DNA of 64,000 bases from JABMMZ01 sp964438995. GTDB lineage: Bacteria; Bacteroidota; Bacteroidia; NS11-12g; UBA955. A program made the translations under genes and the position numbers. The stretch covers positions 124,001 through 188,000 of the forward strand of contig CAYTMQ010000001.1 of NCBI GenBank assembly GCA_964438995.1, given 5' to 3'. How positions within the stretch are numbered: the stretch's first letter is position 1; each line of letters begins with the position of its first letter. The notes under the pieces are model-generated. The model saw only the letters and a program-made list of their open reading frames with translations. It did not search any database and was not told the DNA's origin. This document shows positions 1-9,165 of the stretch, one piece after another.

Positions 1-2
1 CG

Positions 3-71
3 ACTAAAATAAAGCAAATAAAAAGGGAGAAAAAGATTGATTCGCTGCTCATGATTGCACCGCAAGATTAA
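3..71 (+). CDS. C-terminal end of a gene cut by the window edge
   Basis: Frame 3 is open from the first base and ends at TAA (69-71), encoding about 22 residues rich in lysine and ending in IAPQD. The other two plus-strand frames stop within the first 15 bases. It is convergent with the subtilase gene, whose stop lies 11 bp further on, which fits the close packing elsewhere in the window. Too little is present to name a family. Confidence 0.4.
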   Translation, partial: TKIKQIKREKKIDSLLMIAPQD

Positions 72-81
72 TCTAATTTCC

Positions 82-2283
82 TCAGTTTTTCACCAATTTG
101 TAAGCAAAAAATTCTCCACGAATGGTTATATTAACAATGTAAATTCCAGATTGAATATCGGAAATATCAATGCTAGAATTTTGTTTTGATAATAAACTGA
201 ATGATTTGACAGATCTACCTTGAAGGTCTAAAATTTCAATTGATGCATTGTCTTCTTCTTGATTGTAAAAATTGAGGATATTATTGGCTGGATTAGGCGT
301 AAATCCTATGCCTTGTTGTTTGTTATACGAATTGATTCCTGAAGTTTGTAGGGTTTTAATTAATGCGTCATAAGCATTTACCCTTCCAAATCCATAACTG
401 TTATTTGGTATGGCACCAGTACTGTTGTCTTCGTCTGCAGTGGATTCTAAAATGTCTTTGGCCTGAGCTGCATTGAGTTTTGGATTGGCCTCAAGCATTA
501 GTGCAACTATTCCAGTTACATGTGGGGCAGCCATAGAGGTACCGTTGAATGCGGCCCAATATTGGGTATCTTTTCTAAAGACTGATTTTAACAAAGTTTT
601 ATCCAACATCCAATCTGCCATTTGTTTGTTGTTTAATGATGAAGGTACATCATACCCAGGTGCGGAAATATTCGGTTTAATTCTGCCATCAACTGTTGGT
701 CCTTTACTTGAAAATTTAGCTATTGAAGGAGGTATCACATAATTGCTATCGTTAACAAATTTACCCCTAACATTGGTGTATGAACTTCTTGCAGCCAAAG
801 CACCAACAGAGATAACAGCTTTTGAAGTTCCTCCATTTTCACCAGCAGTATAGTCGCCATTCCCAGCGATGAAAGTTTGTTCGAAATTGAGCTTGTTGAG
901 TTTGTTTCTAAAAGAGCCGCTAGTCCACTCTTTGGCTGCCCCACTGTTCCATCCATGAACATCAGAACTATCAGAAGTTATGGTCGCTATTATGGCGTAT
1001 TTTCTTTGTTTTGGATGTTCTGCCCAAAAAGTGATATTTGGTTTTTGATTGTTGATGTATGAGGCTTTGACAGCATAATGAAACATGAAGTTAGATGTGT
1101 CAGCGAAAAATTTGTAAGTAATGGATGTGTCTTTATTGCTCTTGATAAATGGTGTTTCACAAATCAGATTTTCGTTGGTATCGATGATTTTCAGTTTAAT
1201 TGAAAAGTGTTGTTGTTTGCTGCCCCAGAAATCACAATATACACGCTCAGGAACTCTGAACTGTCTATTGTTTTCAATTACAATGGTAGAAACAGTATCA
1301 CCTTCAAACTTGTGGTTCCAATGCATGGGGTTATCACCTTCGTTGCCATTGGCACCAACTAGAATTTTGCCTTGACCAACCAATAGTTCGGTGGCTTTGT
1401 CAAACAAGCTAGTTCCGTCGTGCGGACCAGTATGCATGCCCCAACTTAGATTGATGACTGCTGGTTTTCCAACAGATTGGGCATAGTTGAATATGTAATT
1501 ATATGCATCAATAATGGTTGGATTTGCAACAACGTAATCGCCCAGAGCACTACCAGGTAAAGTATCATTCGCATATTTGATGGTAACAAATACCAGTTCA
1601 GCATCAGGAGCCATTCCTCTGTATTGCAAACCAGGCGTTGAGAACCCACTGCCAGCTGCTATACCTGCCACATGTGTGCCATGGGTACCATCCATATCAT
1701 TTAAAGTTTGTATCAGTGCAGTATCGGTATATTCTGTGCCGTAATTATAACCAGATGGAGCAGTTCCACTTTTATCGCCTTGATGCCAATATCTCACAAT
1801 TCTTGTTTGTTTGCCATCAGAAGTATAAAAACTAGGATTGTTACATTGAAATCCAACATCAACAATACCCACTATTACACCCTTTCCAGTGTAGTTTTTT
1901 GGCAAGCTGTTTTGTAAACCATTTTGAACTTTATCGACTTTGGTAAGCTGTCTTTCAATATCATTTTTAAATCTGGTAGCATTCGAATATGTCGAAAGCT
2001 CTGCATGCTCTATCCATTTAATAGAAGAAATGTTGTTAAGAGCATTGTTCGGAATTAAAACAGACCAAATATTCCCTATCTGAGAATTGATTTTATATCC
2101 AAAAGTTTCTAAATACTCTTTCTTACAATCTGAACTTACTTGAATTAGTGCTGGAATATATTCACATGTATTGAGCAATAACTCAGGATTTTTAAGGGCT
2201 ATTTTTGAGGCATTATCAAGATTTGTTTGAGCAAAAATAGGGTTAATAAACACAACTAAAACTAGGGCATAAAACAATTTCAT
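82..2283 (-). CDS. Secreted S8 (subtilisin-like) serine peptidase with T9SS type A sorting domain
   Basis: A 733-residue exported protease. Residues 1-18 form a signal peptide ending before AQTN. The S8 catalytic triad is visible: Asp142 in GIVDVGFQ, His204 in DGTHGTHVAG and Ser583 in NGTSMAAPHVTG. The likely oxyanion Asn313 lies in GANGNEGD. An insertion of about 150 residues (roughly 330-480) separates the oxyanion region from the Ser block, as in several Bacteroidetes S8 enzymes with an inserted domain. The last ~75 residues match the T9SS type A pattern: a PNPANN motif, a QGR turn, and a final basic strand ending KLVKN. It should be secreted across the outer membrane and released or surface-anchored. 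On the minus strand a perfect -7 element (TAAATTTG) ends exactly four bases before the ATG, so the mRNA is probably leaderless. The substrate is unknown. Confidence 0.93.
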   Translation of the reverse strand: MKLFYALVLVVFINPIFAQTNLDNASKIALKNPELLLNTCEYIPALIQVSSDCKKEYLETFGYKINSQIGNIWSVLIPNNALNNISSIKWIEHAELSTYSNATRFKNDIERQLTKVDKVQNGLQNSLPKNYTGKGVIVGIVDVGFQCNNPSFYTSDGKQTRIVRYWHQGDKSGTAPSGYNYGTEYTDTALIQTLNDMDGTHGTHVAGIAAGSGFSTPGLQYRGMAPDAELVFVTIKYANDTLPGSALGDYVVANPTIIDAYNYIFNYAQSVGKPAVINLSWGMHTGPHDGTSLFDKATELLVGQGKILVGANGNEGDNPMHWNHKFEGDTVSTIVIENNRQFRVPERVYCDFWGSKQQHFSIKLKIIDTNENLICETPFIKSNKDTSITYKFFADTSNFMFHYAVKASYINNQKPNITFWAEHPKQRKYAIIATITSDSSDVHGWNSGAAKEWTSGSFRNKLNKLNFEQTFIAGNGDYTAGENGGTSKAVISVGALAARSSYTNVRGKFVNDSNYVIPPSIAKFSSKGPTVDGRIKPNISAPGYDVPSSLNNKQMADWMLDKTLLKSVFRKDTQYWAAFNGTSMAAPHVTGIVALMLEANPKLNAAQAKDILESTADEDNSTGAIPNNSYGFGRVNAYDALIKTLQTSGINSYNKQQGIGFTPNPANNILNFYNQEEDNASIEILDLQGRSVKSFSLLSKQNSSIDISDIQSGIYIVNITIRGEFFAYKLVKN

Positions 2284-2287
2284 AATA

Positions 2288-2295
2288 CAAATTTA
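2288..2295 (-). promoter_or_regulatory. -7 element of the subtilase gene
   Basis: Reads TAAATTTG on the minus strand, a perfect match to the Bacteroidetes TAnnTTTG element. It is followed by four bases and then the ATG at 2283. No clear -33 TTG is seen at the expected distance. Confidence 0.65.
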
Positions 2296-2415
2296 AGCAA
2301 TAAATTGGGTACTCTAAAATCTATCGAAAAAGCAATAGGCATAGAGCTGATTTACATCATAATCAATTGTATAACAAATTTTAAATGGGAATGTTCATAT
2401 AGCAAAGTGGTATTG

Positions 2416-2423
2416 TATATTTG
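2416..2423 (+). promoter_or_regulatory. -7 element of the truncated haemoglobin gene
   Basis: TATATTTG followed by TTGC and then the ATG at 2428. The predicted transcription start falls on or next to the A of the start codon. Confidence 0.65.
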
Positions 2424-2427
2424 TTGC

Positions 2428-2808
2428 ATGAAAGATTTGGAAACAGAAGAAGATTTATCTATTTGGCTAGATTCTTTTTATGAGAAATTGTTAGCCGACC
2501 CAATTACTGCTCCAAAGTTTACTGATTTAAATTTAAAAGAGCACATGCCTAAACTTGTTCAATTTTGGGCCTTTGTTTTATTGGATAAAGAAGGATATAA
2601 AACCAATGTTTTTGAGAAGCATATCCATTTAAATCTTGAGAAAATCCATTTCGATTTGTGGTTGAAGTATTTTAGAGAAACAACCGATGAATTGTACCAA
2701 GGAGAGAAGGCAGATATGGCAAAACAAAGAGCTACAATGTTAGCGGGGACTTTTTTATACAAGATTACTGGAGATTTTCATGATTTTTCAGTCAATAGCC
2801 AAATGTAA
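2428..2808 (+). CDS. Group III truncated haemoglobin
   Basis: A 126-residue globin of the 2-on-2 fold, group III. The protein starts MKDLETEEDL. It has the family pattern of an FYEKLLADP helix, a Trp/Phe-rich HMPKLVQFWAF helix E segment, the KHIHL proximal-histidine region and a FDLWLKYFRETTDELY helix G/H segment. Group III trHbs bind haem and are linked to handling of oxygen, nitric oxide or other small ligands in the cytoplasm. The frame is open upstream to 2305, but those 41 residues are unlike any globin and the promoter lies inside them, so the ATG at 2428 is chosen. It stands alone: a divergent subtilase lies upstream and a separate promoter serves the next operon. Confidence 0.88.
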   Translation: MKDLETEEDLSIWLDSFYEKLLADPITAPKFTDLNLKEHMPKLVQFWAFVLLDKEGYKTNVFEKHIHLNLEKIHFDLWLKYFRETTDELYQGEKADMAKQRATMLAGTFLYKITGDFHDFSVNSQM

Positions 2809-2922
2809 TTCGCTATCCAATTTAATGGAATATCAACTGAAAAAAGAGTGGTTTGAGTATTTAAAATAAGCTCAAATAAATTGTAGAATTTTCAAAAAAT
2901 TTACTATCATTGCTCAATCATC

Positions 2923-4809
2923 ATGCGCGAAAGCAAGTTCGTCGAGCAAAACAAAGACAAATGGGAACACTATGAACAATCTTTGAAGTTGGGTAAGCAA
3001 GACCCAGCTGAGTTGCGTTCGTATCTGATTCAAGTGACAGATGATTTATCTTTTTCAAGAACGTATTACAAAAACCGTTCAGTAAGAGTGTACCTTAACG
3101 GACTTGCACAGAGAATCTATCACAATATTTACAAGAACAGGAAAAACCTCTGGAAAGGCATTAAGCAATTTTATGTTGACGATGTACCTAGAATACTTTT
3201 TTTCTCAAGAAAAGAGTTACTGGTGTCATTTTTAATATTTTTGTTATCTGTTGGCATTGGCATTCTCTCATCAGCAAAAGACATTGAGTTTGCAAATTCA
3301 ATATTGGGAAGTGATTATGTCGAAATGACAAAGTCCAATATTAGAGATGGCAATCCATTTGGCGTATACAAACAACAAGAATCTTTTACCATGTTTGTAT
3401 CCATTGCCATCAACAACATTAGAGTTGCGTTGTTTATATTTCTTTTTGGATTATTTGCCTCATATGGAGCAATAGTATTAATGATACGCAATGGCATTAT
3501 GTTAGGCGTTTTTATGTTCTTCTTTTATTCGAGGCATCTAAGTTCTGAATTCAACTACACTGTTTGGATGCATGGTTCTATAGAAATTTTGACATTGGTG
3601 ATAGAGACTGTTGCAGGGATGTTATTAGGTAGAGGATTGATTTATCCTGGAACTTTAAGTAGGCCAAAAGCTTTTAGTGTTTGGGGAAGAAGAGGCGCCA
3701 TGTTGTTTTTATCTACCATCCCTTTCATCATCGTGGCTGCTTTCATTGAGTCATACATTACAAGACACACAGATATTTCTAATGTTGTAAGAGGATTCTT
3801 TATTTTGGTTTCTATCGCTCTAATGGTGTTCTACTTTGTAGTATTTCCTTATTATAAATTCAGAAACAATAAAGACGCCGAACTTGGTATACCAGATATT
3901 GTAGCTGATTCGGAATTGGATTTCAACAGAGAATTTATTTATAGCTCAGGTACAATTTTGTTAAAATCCATCAACTTAATTAATAAGAACTTTTCTAAAA
4001 TCATGCGATTTGCTTTCATCTCAACAGTGGTTGTTATGATAGGATTTTTGGCTACCGAACAGAAATATTTATTAACCAAGTACAAGTTGGTAAGCACAGA
4101 TTTTTTAGACTTGATTCAAGGTTTTTTTAGATTAAAATTTGAGTTTATTGAAAAACTGTATGAAAATACTTCTTTATTGTTAAACTCTGGAAAAAGTCCG
4201 TGGTTGTACCTTGGCAATGCCCTTTGGTTGGCAGCTATTGCATTCTTTGTATTCAAATTGTTTAAAGACACTTTTCATAAAAGTGAGAACAATTCTAAGG
4301 AAATATTGATACATGTTATATTGTTTTCATTTTCTATAAGTGCGTTCTTATTGTTTGAAGGATTTATAGGAAAATTGTTGTTTTGGTTGTTTATCGGACC
4401 ATTTACAATGGTGATGTACAGAGCGATTGTTGAAAATGAAAATAAAGGCGTATTGAGGAATTTAATGGACATTTTTAGAAATGGTTTTATCCGCGTTCTA
4501 GGTAATATGGTATTGATTCAATTGCTCAATCTGATATGCATGATTTTCATTATCACACCAATCTATTACATCTCAATTTATTTGATGGAAATGAATGTCG
4601 AGATGAGCAATGAGATGTATCAACTTTGGATGAAAACCATTTCAATGTTTGCTTTAATGTTGGTAATGTGTTTTGTTTTTATTTTTCAATTGATACAATC
4701 CATTTTTTTAAGTTACACAATTAAAGAAATTATAGAGGCAGAGGGACTAATGAAAAAGATTGCAGAGGTTGGTAAGTCCAACAAAGCTTATGGCATGGAA
4801 ACCGAGTAA
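2923..4809 (+). CDS. SpoIIM-family (DUF95) membrane protein with an extra C-terminal membrane half
   Basis: A 628-residue polytopic inner-membrane protein. Residues 1 to about 310 resemble the stage II sporulation protein M family (COG1300): an N-terminal MRESKFVEQNKDKWEHYE segment, a cytosolic helical stretch, then membrane helices near 97-115, 165-185, 190-205, 262-282 and 290-310. The second half, about 355-610, adds at least five more hydrophobic helices and is not part of the usual SpoIIM protein; it may be a fused second membrane module. It is the first gene of a five-gene operon with DUF4129, DUF4350, MoxR and DUF58 genes. The organism is not expected to sporulate, so SpoIIM here is a family name only. 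A -7-like TATCATTG (2905-2912) lies 11 bp before the ATG. The next gene overlaps its end by 20 bp. Confidence 0.8.
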   Translation: MRESKFVEQNKDKWEHYEQSLKLGKQDPAELRSYLIQVTDDLSFSRTYYKNRSVRVYLNGLAQRIYHNIYKNRKNLWKGIKQFYVDDVPRILFFSRKELLVSFLIFLLSVGIGILSSAKDIEFANSILGSDYVEMTKSNIRDGNPFGVYKQQESFTMFVSIAINNIRVALFIFLFGLFASYGAIVLMIRNGIMLGVFMFFFYSRHLSSEFNYTVWMHGSIEILTLVIETVAGMLLGRGLIYPGTLSRPKAFSVWGRRGAMLFLSTIPFIIVAAFIESYITRHTDISNVVRGFFILVSIALMVFYFVVFPYYKFRNNKDAELGIPDIVADSELDFNREFIYSSGTILLKSINLINKNFSKIMRFAFISTVVVMIGFLATEQKYLLTKYKLVSTDFLDLIQGFFRLKFEFIEKLYENTSLLLNSGKSPWLYLGNALWLAAIAFFVFKLFKDTFHKSENNSKEILIHVILFSFSISAFLLFEGFIGKLLFWLFIGPFTMVMYRAIVENENKGVLRNLMDIFRNGFIRVLGNMVLIQLLNLICMIFIITPIYYISIYLMEMNVEMSNEMYQLWMKTISMFALMLVMCFVFIFQLIQSIFLSYTIKEIIEAEGLMKKIAEVGKSNKAYGMETE

Positions 4810-5566
4810 ACATATTGTATGGTTGTGTTTGTTGTTGCTTGTGTGTTCGAACATGCAAGCCCAAGAATACTATGATACCACTGGAATAGAATCTCAAGAT
4901 ACTTTTACTGAATTTACCGAGGATTATAATACGTGGTACTATTCGGATAGTGACCAAATCATACAAGACAACAAGCTATTAGAACCCGGATTAAATCAGG
5001 AGTATTGGAAGGAGAAAAGTAGGAATTTAAACTACATAGAAGTTGAAGATACAGCAAACAGAAAGAAGGAAGTAGAACCAGTAAAAAACAGTAGAAGCAA
5101 ATTCAAATTTCCAAAATTCAAATATGCATGGATATGGATATTGGTCGCGGCATTTGTCTTATTGATGGTCCTATTGTTTCAATACATGAAGGGTAGAAAT
5201 TTGAAAAACAATTATACCTTTAAAATTACCGACGAACAGCCCGATGAAGAGGATCTAAAGAACGCTGATTTGATGTCGGATTTTGATAAAGCATACGATG
5301 GTAAAGATTATCGAAAAGCATTCAGAGTGCAATATTTGAGTGTTTTAAAATCACTTGTCAATAAAAACATCATTCAATACAAAAAAGAAAGAACAAACGG
5401 AGAATATGTAAGGCAATTAAGAAGCACAGCAGTGTATGAAGATTTTAGAATCATTACTTTGGCTTTTGACGAGGTGTGGTATGGAGAACTAGAATTGAGC
5501 AAAGGACAATTTGATGTGTTTTTGCCTATGTTTAAAAACATCAACAATAAAATACTGACAATATGA
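4790..5566 (+). CDS. DUF4129 domain-containing membrane protein
   Basis: About 258 residues. The chosen start is the ATG at 4790, inside the end of the SpoIIM-like gene, because it gives a clean signal peptide (MAWKPSKHIVWLCLLLLVC... cleaved near MQA/QEYY). The TTG 30 bp upstream adds only ten residues of poor signal-peptide shape. A single membrane helix lies at about residues 115-138 (WIWILVAAFVLLMVLLF), leaving an acidic periplasmic N-terminal part and a cytosolic C-terminal DUF4129 domain (AFRVQYLSVLKSL, GEYVRQLR, FDEVWYGE). DUF4129 proteins are regular partners of MoxR and DUF58 genes; the molecular role is unknown. Confidence 0.82.
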   Translation: MAWKPSKHIVWLCLLLLVCSNMQAQEYYDTTGIESQDTFTEFTEDYNTWYYSDSDQIIQDNKLLEPGLNQEYWKEKSRNLNYIEVEDTANRKKEVEPVKNSRSKFKFPKFKYAWIWILVAAFVLLMVLLFQYMKGRNLKNNYTFKITDEQPDEEDLKNADLMSDFDKAYDGKDYRKAFRVQYLSVLKSLVNKNIIQYKKERTNGEYVRQLRSTAVYEDFRIITLAFDEVWYGELELSKGQFDVFLPMFKNINNKILTI

Positions 5567-6831
5567 AGAGAGATGGTATTTTGATTGTAATTGTTTTGTT
5601 GCTAGTATTAGGACTGGTGACATATTTTGTTATGAGTGGCAATAAGAAAGCCATGAAATACCAATGGGACAAGACGTATCAAGAAGGGTATAAAAATCCA
5701 TATGATTTTGGCTTGTTTAATGATTTGGTGAAGAAAGATTGTAAGGATTTTAAACAGGCTACAAAAGAGGTATTAAAAAGTCTAGAGGAATTATCTGGAA
5801 AACCTAATGCAAGTTATGTGTTTATTGGCAAGATTTGTTATTTAACAAAAGAGGAAATAGACTCATTGTTGAATTTTGCAAGCAGAGGAAATTCTGTTTT
5901 AATTATTGCCGAAAGCGTACCAGATACACTATTATCCTCTTTTTGGTATTCGGGATATCCAATTAGTATTGAGCGGTTCAATAAAAAAACTGTCAATGTA
6001 AAATCTGATAACTTTTTATCGGATGTCAAGAATTACGAGTTCAGTTATATGATAGGTAACGATACGTTTATAAGCGACTGGGAGTACATCAATTTTAACA
6101 ATAACTCTCCTTTTGTTGCAGAAGCTGAAAATTCCTATCCACTGTTGCGATTAAGTACCATAGAGGATCTTCTAAATTATGCCAGATTTAAGGTAGGATC
6201 AGGTAGTGTTAGCATTAATACCACTCCTTTTCTTTTTACCAATTACCATTTGAGAACAGAGAACGGATTTAATTATGCGTCAGAAGTATTTAGTGAAATA
6301 CCAAGAGAGCATGTTGTATATGATATTTATTCTAGAACATTAAAAGAAGAGTCAAGTTCTATTAGTAAGAACGACGATTCACCATTAAGTTATATTCTAA
6401 GACAAAGATCGCTGAAATGGGCATGGTATATATTTTTATTTACAGTAGTGCTGTTTTTCTTATTTAAAATAAAGAGGGCTCAACGCATCATTCCAGTATT
6501 AGAACAAAAACACAATACCACTTTAGATTTTGTAGATACTTTAAGTAATTTGTATTTAGGAAAAACAGACAATTCTAAAATGGCAGAATCCAAGATGAAT
6601 TTGTTTCTATTTTTCATTAAACATAAATTGAAAATGTCTATACATCCGAAAGAGACCAATCATTATGATATGTTAAGTATCAGATCAGGTGTTGGCAAAG
6701 ACATCATCGAAAGCATCTTTGTATACTACAGAACACTGGGCATAGAACAAGGAGAGGTTAGTGCACAAGAATTATTTGAACTAAATAATAGAATTAGTCA
6801 ATTTTACAATATTTACCATAAAACAAACTAA
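5563..6831 (+). CDS. DUF4350 domain-containing membrane protein
   Basis: 422 residues. The ATG overlaps the stop of the DUF4129 gene (ATGA), implying translational coupling. A membrane anchor lies at residues 5-24 (ILIVIVLLLVLGLVTYFVM), followed by an extracytoplasmic domain with alternating strands and helices (FIGKICYLTKEEIDSLL, NSVLIIAES) typical of DUF4350. A second helix lies at about 285-303 (WAWYIFLFTVVLFFLFKI), followed by a cytosolic helical tail of about 115 residues. DUF4350 is often predicted to have a class-I glutamine amidotransferase-like or ABC-type_uncharacterised fold, but no catalytic residues are evident. It is probably part of the same membrane complex as its operon neighbours. 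Confidence 0.8.
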   Translation: MKRDGILIVIVLLLVLGLVTYFVMSGNKKAMKYQWDKTYQEGYKNPYDFGLFNDLVKKDCKDFKQATKEVLKSLEELSGKPNASYVFIGKICYLTKEEIDSLLNFASRGNSVLIIAESVPDTLLSSFWYSGYPISIERFNKKTVNVKSDNFLSDVKNYEFSYMIGNDTFISDWEYINFNNNSPFVAEAENSYPLLRLSTIEDLLNYARFKVGSGSVSINTTPFLFTNYHLRTENGFNYASEVFSEIPREHVVYDIYSRTLKEESSSISKNDDSPLSYILRQRSLKWAWYIFLFTVVLFFLFKIKRAQRIIPVLEQKHNTTLDFVDTLSNLYLGKTDNSKMAESKMNLFLFFIKHKLKMSIHPKETNHYDMLSIRSGVGKDIIESIFVYYRTLGIEQGEVSAQELFELNNRISQFYNIYHKTN

Positions 6832-6838
6832 CATTAAT

Positions 6839-7834
6839 ATGTCTGAAATAGATAACGAAATAGTACAGCATGGAGCGAATTCAAATGAACTTGAACATTT
6901 GCGACTCAATGTAGAGAAAATCAGAACCGAATTACACAAAGTAATCGTTGGTCAGGATGATATGATTGATCTTGTTCTGGCAGGCTTGTTCATAGGCGGG
7001 CATGTGTTGATTGAAGGTGTGCCCGGAATAGCAAAGACATTAACGGTTAATTTACTGGCTAAGACTTTAAATTTGGATTTTAAGCGCATACAGTTTACGC
7101 CTGATTTGATGCCTGCTGATGTAACAGGAACCAACATCTATAACATGAAAAAAGCTGAGTTTGAATTCAAGCACGGTCCCGTATTTGCTAACTTAGTTTT
7201 AATTGATGAAATCAACCGCTCTCCAGCAAAGACCCAAGCTGCATTGTTTGAAGTTATGGAAGAGCAACAAATTACCATTGATGGTTACAGCCATATATTA
7301 CCAAAGCCGTTTATGGTGCTAGCCACACAGAATCCTATTGAACAAGAAGGTACTTATAAATTGCCAGAAGCACAGCAAGACAGATTTCTGTTTAGAATTA
7401 AAATGACCTATCCAAAATTAAATGAGGAACTGGAAATTTTGAAGAGATTAGAAAGTGATTTCAATATGGAATTAACGAAGTCTGTAAATCAAGTAATGAA
7501 CCACAACGATATTGTACAGTGTAGAAATATCATACAAAAAATCCATATCAAAGAAGAATTGTTGAATTACATTGCTACCATAATTGATTATACCAGAAAT
7601 ACTGGAGATTTGTTCTTAGGAGCATCTCCTAGGGCATCACTGGCGATAGTTAAAACAGCCAAAGCATTGGCTGCAATGCAAGGAAGAGGATTTGTTACAC
7701 CGGATGATATTCAATTCGCTTTGTATCCAGTGTTAAATCACAGAATTGTTTTATCTCCAGAAAAGGAAATGGAAGGATTTGATGTGAAAGATGTATTAAA
7801 CGAAATCGTTAAGAAGATAGAAGTTCCAAGGTAA
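6839..7834 (+). CDS. MoxR-family AAA+ ATPase
   Basis: 331 residues, the full usual length. Walker A is GVPGIAKT (60-67), Walker B is LVLIDE (119-124) and sensor 1 is ATQNPIEQEG (around Asn165). An arginine-finger region (EAQQDRFLFRI) and the C-terminal AAA lid with GASPRASLAIVKTAKA follow. MoxR ATPases act as chaperones that insert cofactors into, or mature, partner complexes, often together with DUF58 proteins. It lies 7 bp after the DUF4350 stop and its stop overlaps the ATG of the DUF58 gene by one base, so all five genes are probably co-transcribed. Confidence 0.94.
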   Translation: MSEIDNEIVQHGANSNELEHLRLNVEKIRTELHKVIVGQDDMIDLVLAGLFIGGHVLIEGVPGIAKTLTVNLLAKTLNLDFKRIQFTPDLMPADVTGTNIYNMKKAEFEFKHGPVFANLVLIDEINRSPAKTQAALFEVMEEQQITIDGYSHILPKPFMVLATQNPIEQEGTYKLPEAQQDRFLFRIKMTYPKLNEELEILKRLESDFNMELTKSVNQVMNHNDIVQCRNIIQKIHIKEELLNYIATIIDYTRNTGDLFLGASPRASLAIVKTAKALAAMQGRGFVTPDDIQFALYPVLNHRIVLSPEKEMEGFDVKDVLNEIVKKIEVPR

Positions 7835-9165
7835 TGGAAGTTTTGCGCAATACATATTTGAGTTCTAGGTTTTTTGGAATAAGCACAGGCATAATCATGT
7901 CTTTGTGCATTTCATTTGCAGTACCGGTGCTTTTTTTGCCTAGTCTATATGCATTTGCAATATTATTGGTTTTTACTATATATGATTTTGTTTCTCAGTT
8001 TACATTGCCTAGAGTGATATTTGCTGAGCGTAAGACAAATAGCACTTGGTCGCTTGGAGACAACAACCATATCCGCATTACCATAATCAATAAAAGTAAG
8101 AAACATTGGGAGGTTGATATCATCGATGAAATCCCATTTCAGTTTCAGATACGCGACTTTAAGAAGACAGTAACATTAGAGCCATATAAGAATCAAGAAA
8201 TTGGATACGATTTAATGCCTTTTACCAGGGGGGCTTATGAATTTGGTTGTATCAATTTGCTTGTAAAAAGTAGGATTAATTTAATAGCTAGACGTATCCA
8301 AATTGATGCGAAAGAAATAGTGAAAGTGTATCCAAGTGTGATACAAATGAAAAAGTTCGAGTTATATACCATGTCAAAAATCGCGCGTTTTCACGGTATT
8401 AAGAAAATGCGTCGATTGGGTTTGAGTTATGAATTCGAACAAATCAAATCGTATGTCATAGGAGATGACACAAGGCACATCAATTGGAAATCGACTGGCA
8501 AGCAGCAGCAACTAATGGTCAATCAGTTTGAAGATGAGAAATCTCAACCTATCTATAATGTGATTGATAAAAGTAGAATTATGATGATGCCATTTGGAGG
8601 TATGAGTTTGATGGATTATTCCATCAACACATGTTTAACCATTTCAAATGTGGCATTGCGAAAGCAAGATAAGGCTGGACTAATCACATTTTCTGATAAG
8701 TTAGGTGCATTGGTTAAGGCAGATAACAGACATGGGCAGTTAAAAGCCATATTAGAATCGCTGTACAATCAAAAAGAGAGAGAGTTAGAAGCTAACTATG
8801 AATTGTTGTATTATGGCATTAAAAATCTCATAAAGACTAGAAGTTTGATTTTTTTGTACACCAATTTTGAGAGCCAAATCGGATTAAAAAGGGTATTGCC
8901 TATTCTAAGAAAAATTAATCAACTACATTTACTAATTGTTGTTTTTTTCGAGAACAGTGAAGTTGAAAAGCTCACCTTCGAGCCTGCCAACGATTTGAGG
9001 GGCGTATATAGAAACATCATTGCAGAGCAATCTGTACAAGATAAGCAGGCAATCGCGCAAGAATTAAATGCCTTGGGTATTCAAACCATATTAACAAAGC
9101 CAGAGGATTTGAGTTTAAATACCGTCAACAAGTACTTAGAAATTAAGTCAAGAGGGTTGATTTAA
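7834..9165 (+). CDS. DUF58 domain-containing protein (MoxR partner)
   Basis: 443 residues. Two hydrophobic helices at about 15-35 and 38-58 anchor the protein. A beta-rich domain follows, then the DUF58 signature near residues 190-230 (RRLGLSYEFEQIKSYVIGDDTRHINWKSTGK). The C-terminal half has a von Willebrand A-like fold with a degenerate MIDAS (VIDKSRIMM in place of DxSxS). The start overlaps the moxR stop (TAATG). It closes the operon; the next 300 bp hold no gene. DUF58 proteins are known functional partners of MoxR; the process served here cannot be told from sequence. Confidence 0.9.
   Translation: MEVLRNTYLSSRFFGISTGIIMSLCISFAVPVLFLPSLYAFAILLVFTIYDFVSQFTLPRVIFAERKTNSTWSLGDNNHIRITIINKSKKHWEVDIIDEIPFQFQIRDFKKTVTLEPYKNQEIGYDLMPFTRGAYEFGCINLLVKSRINLIARRIQIDAKEIVKVYPSVIQMKKFELYTMSKIARFHGIKKMRRLGLSYEFEQIKSYVIGDDTRHINWKSTGKQQQLMVNQFEDEKSQPIYNVIDKSRIMMMPFGGMSLMDYSINTCLTISNVALRKQDKAGLITFSDKLGALVKADNRHGQLKAILESLYNQKERELEANYELLYYGIKNLIKTRSLIFLYTNFESQIGLKRVLPILRKINQLHLLIVVFFENSEVEKLTFEPANDLRGVYRNIIAEQSVQDKQAIAQELNALGIQTILTKPEDLSLNTVNKYLEIKSRGLI

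Noticed and set aside
473..1917. Several ORFs of 60-90 codons on the strand opposite the subtilase gene
   Set aside because: They lie entirely inside a gene with a clear catalytic triad and show no family features; they are frame shadows. The same holds for opposite-strand ORFs inside mutS, ligA, the PKD adhesin and glutamine synthetase.
2305..2427. N-terminal extension of the truncated haemoglobin
   Set aside because: The extension is unlike globins and contains the -7 element, so translation from there is unlikely.
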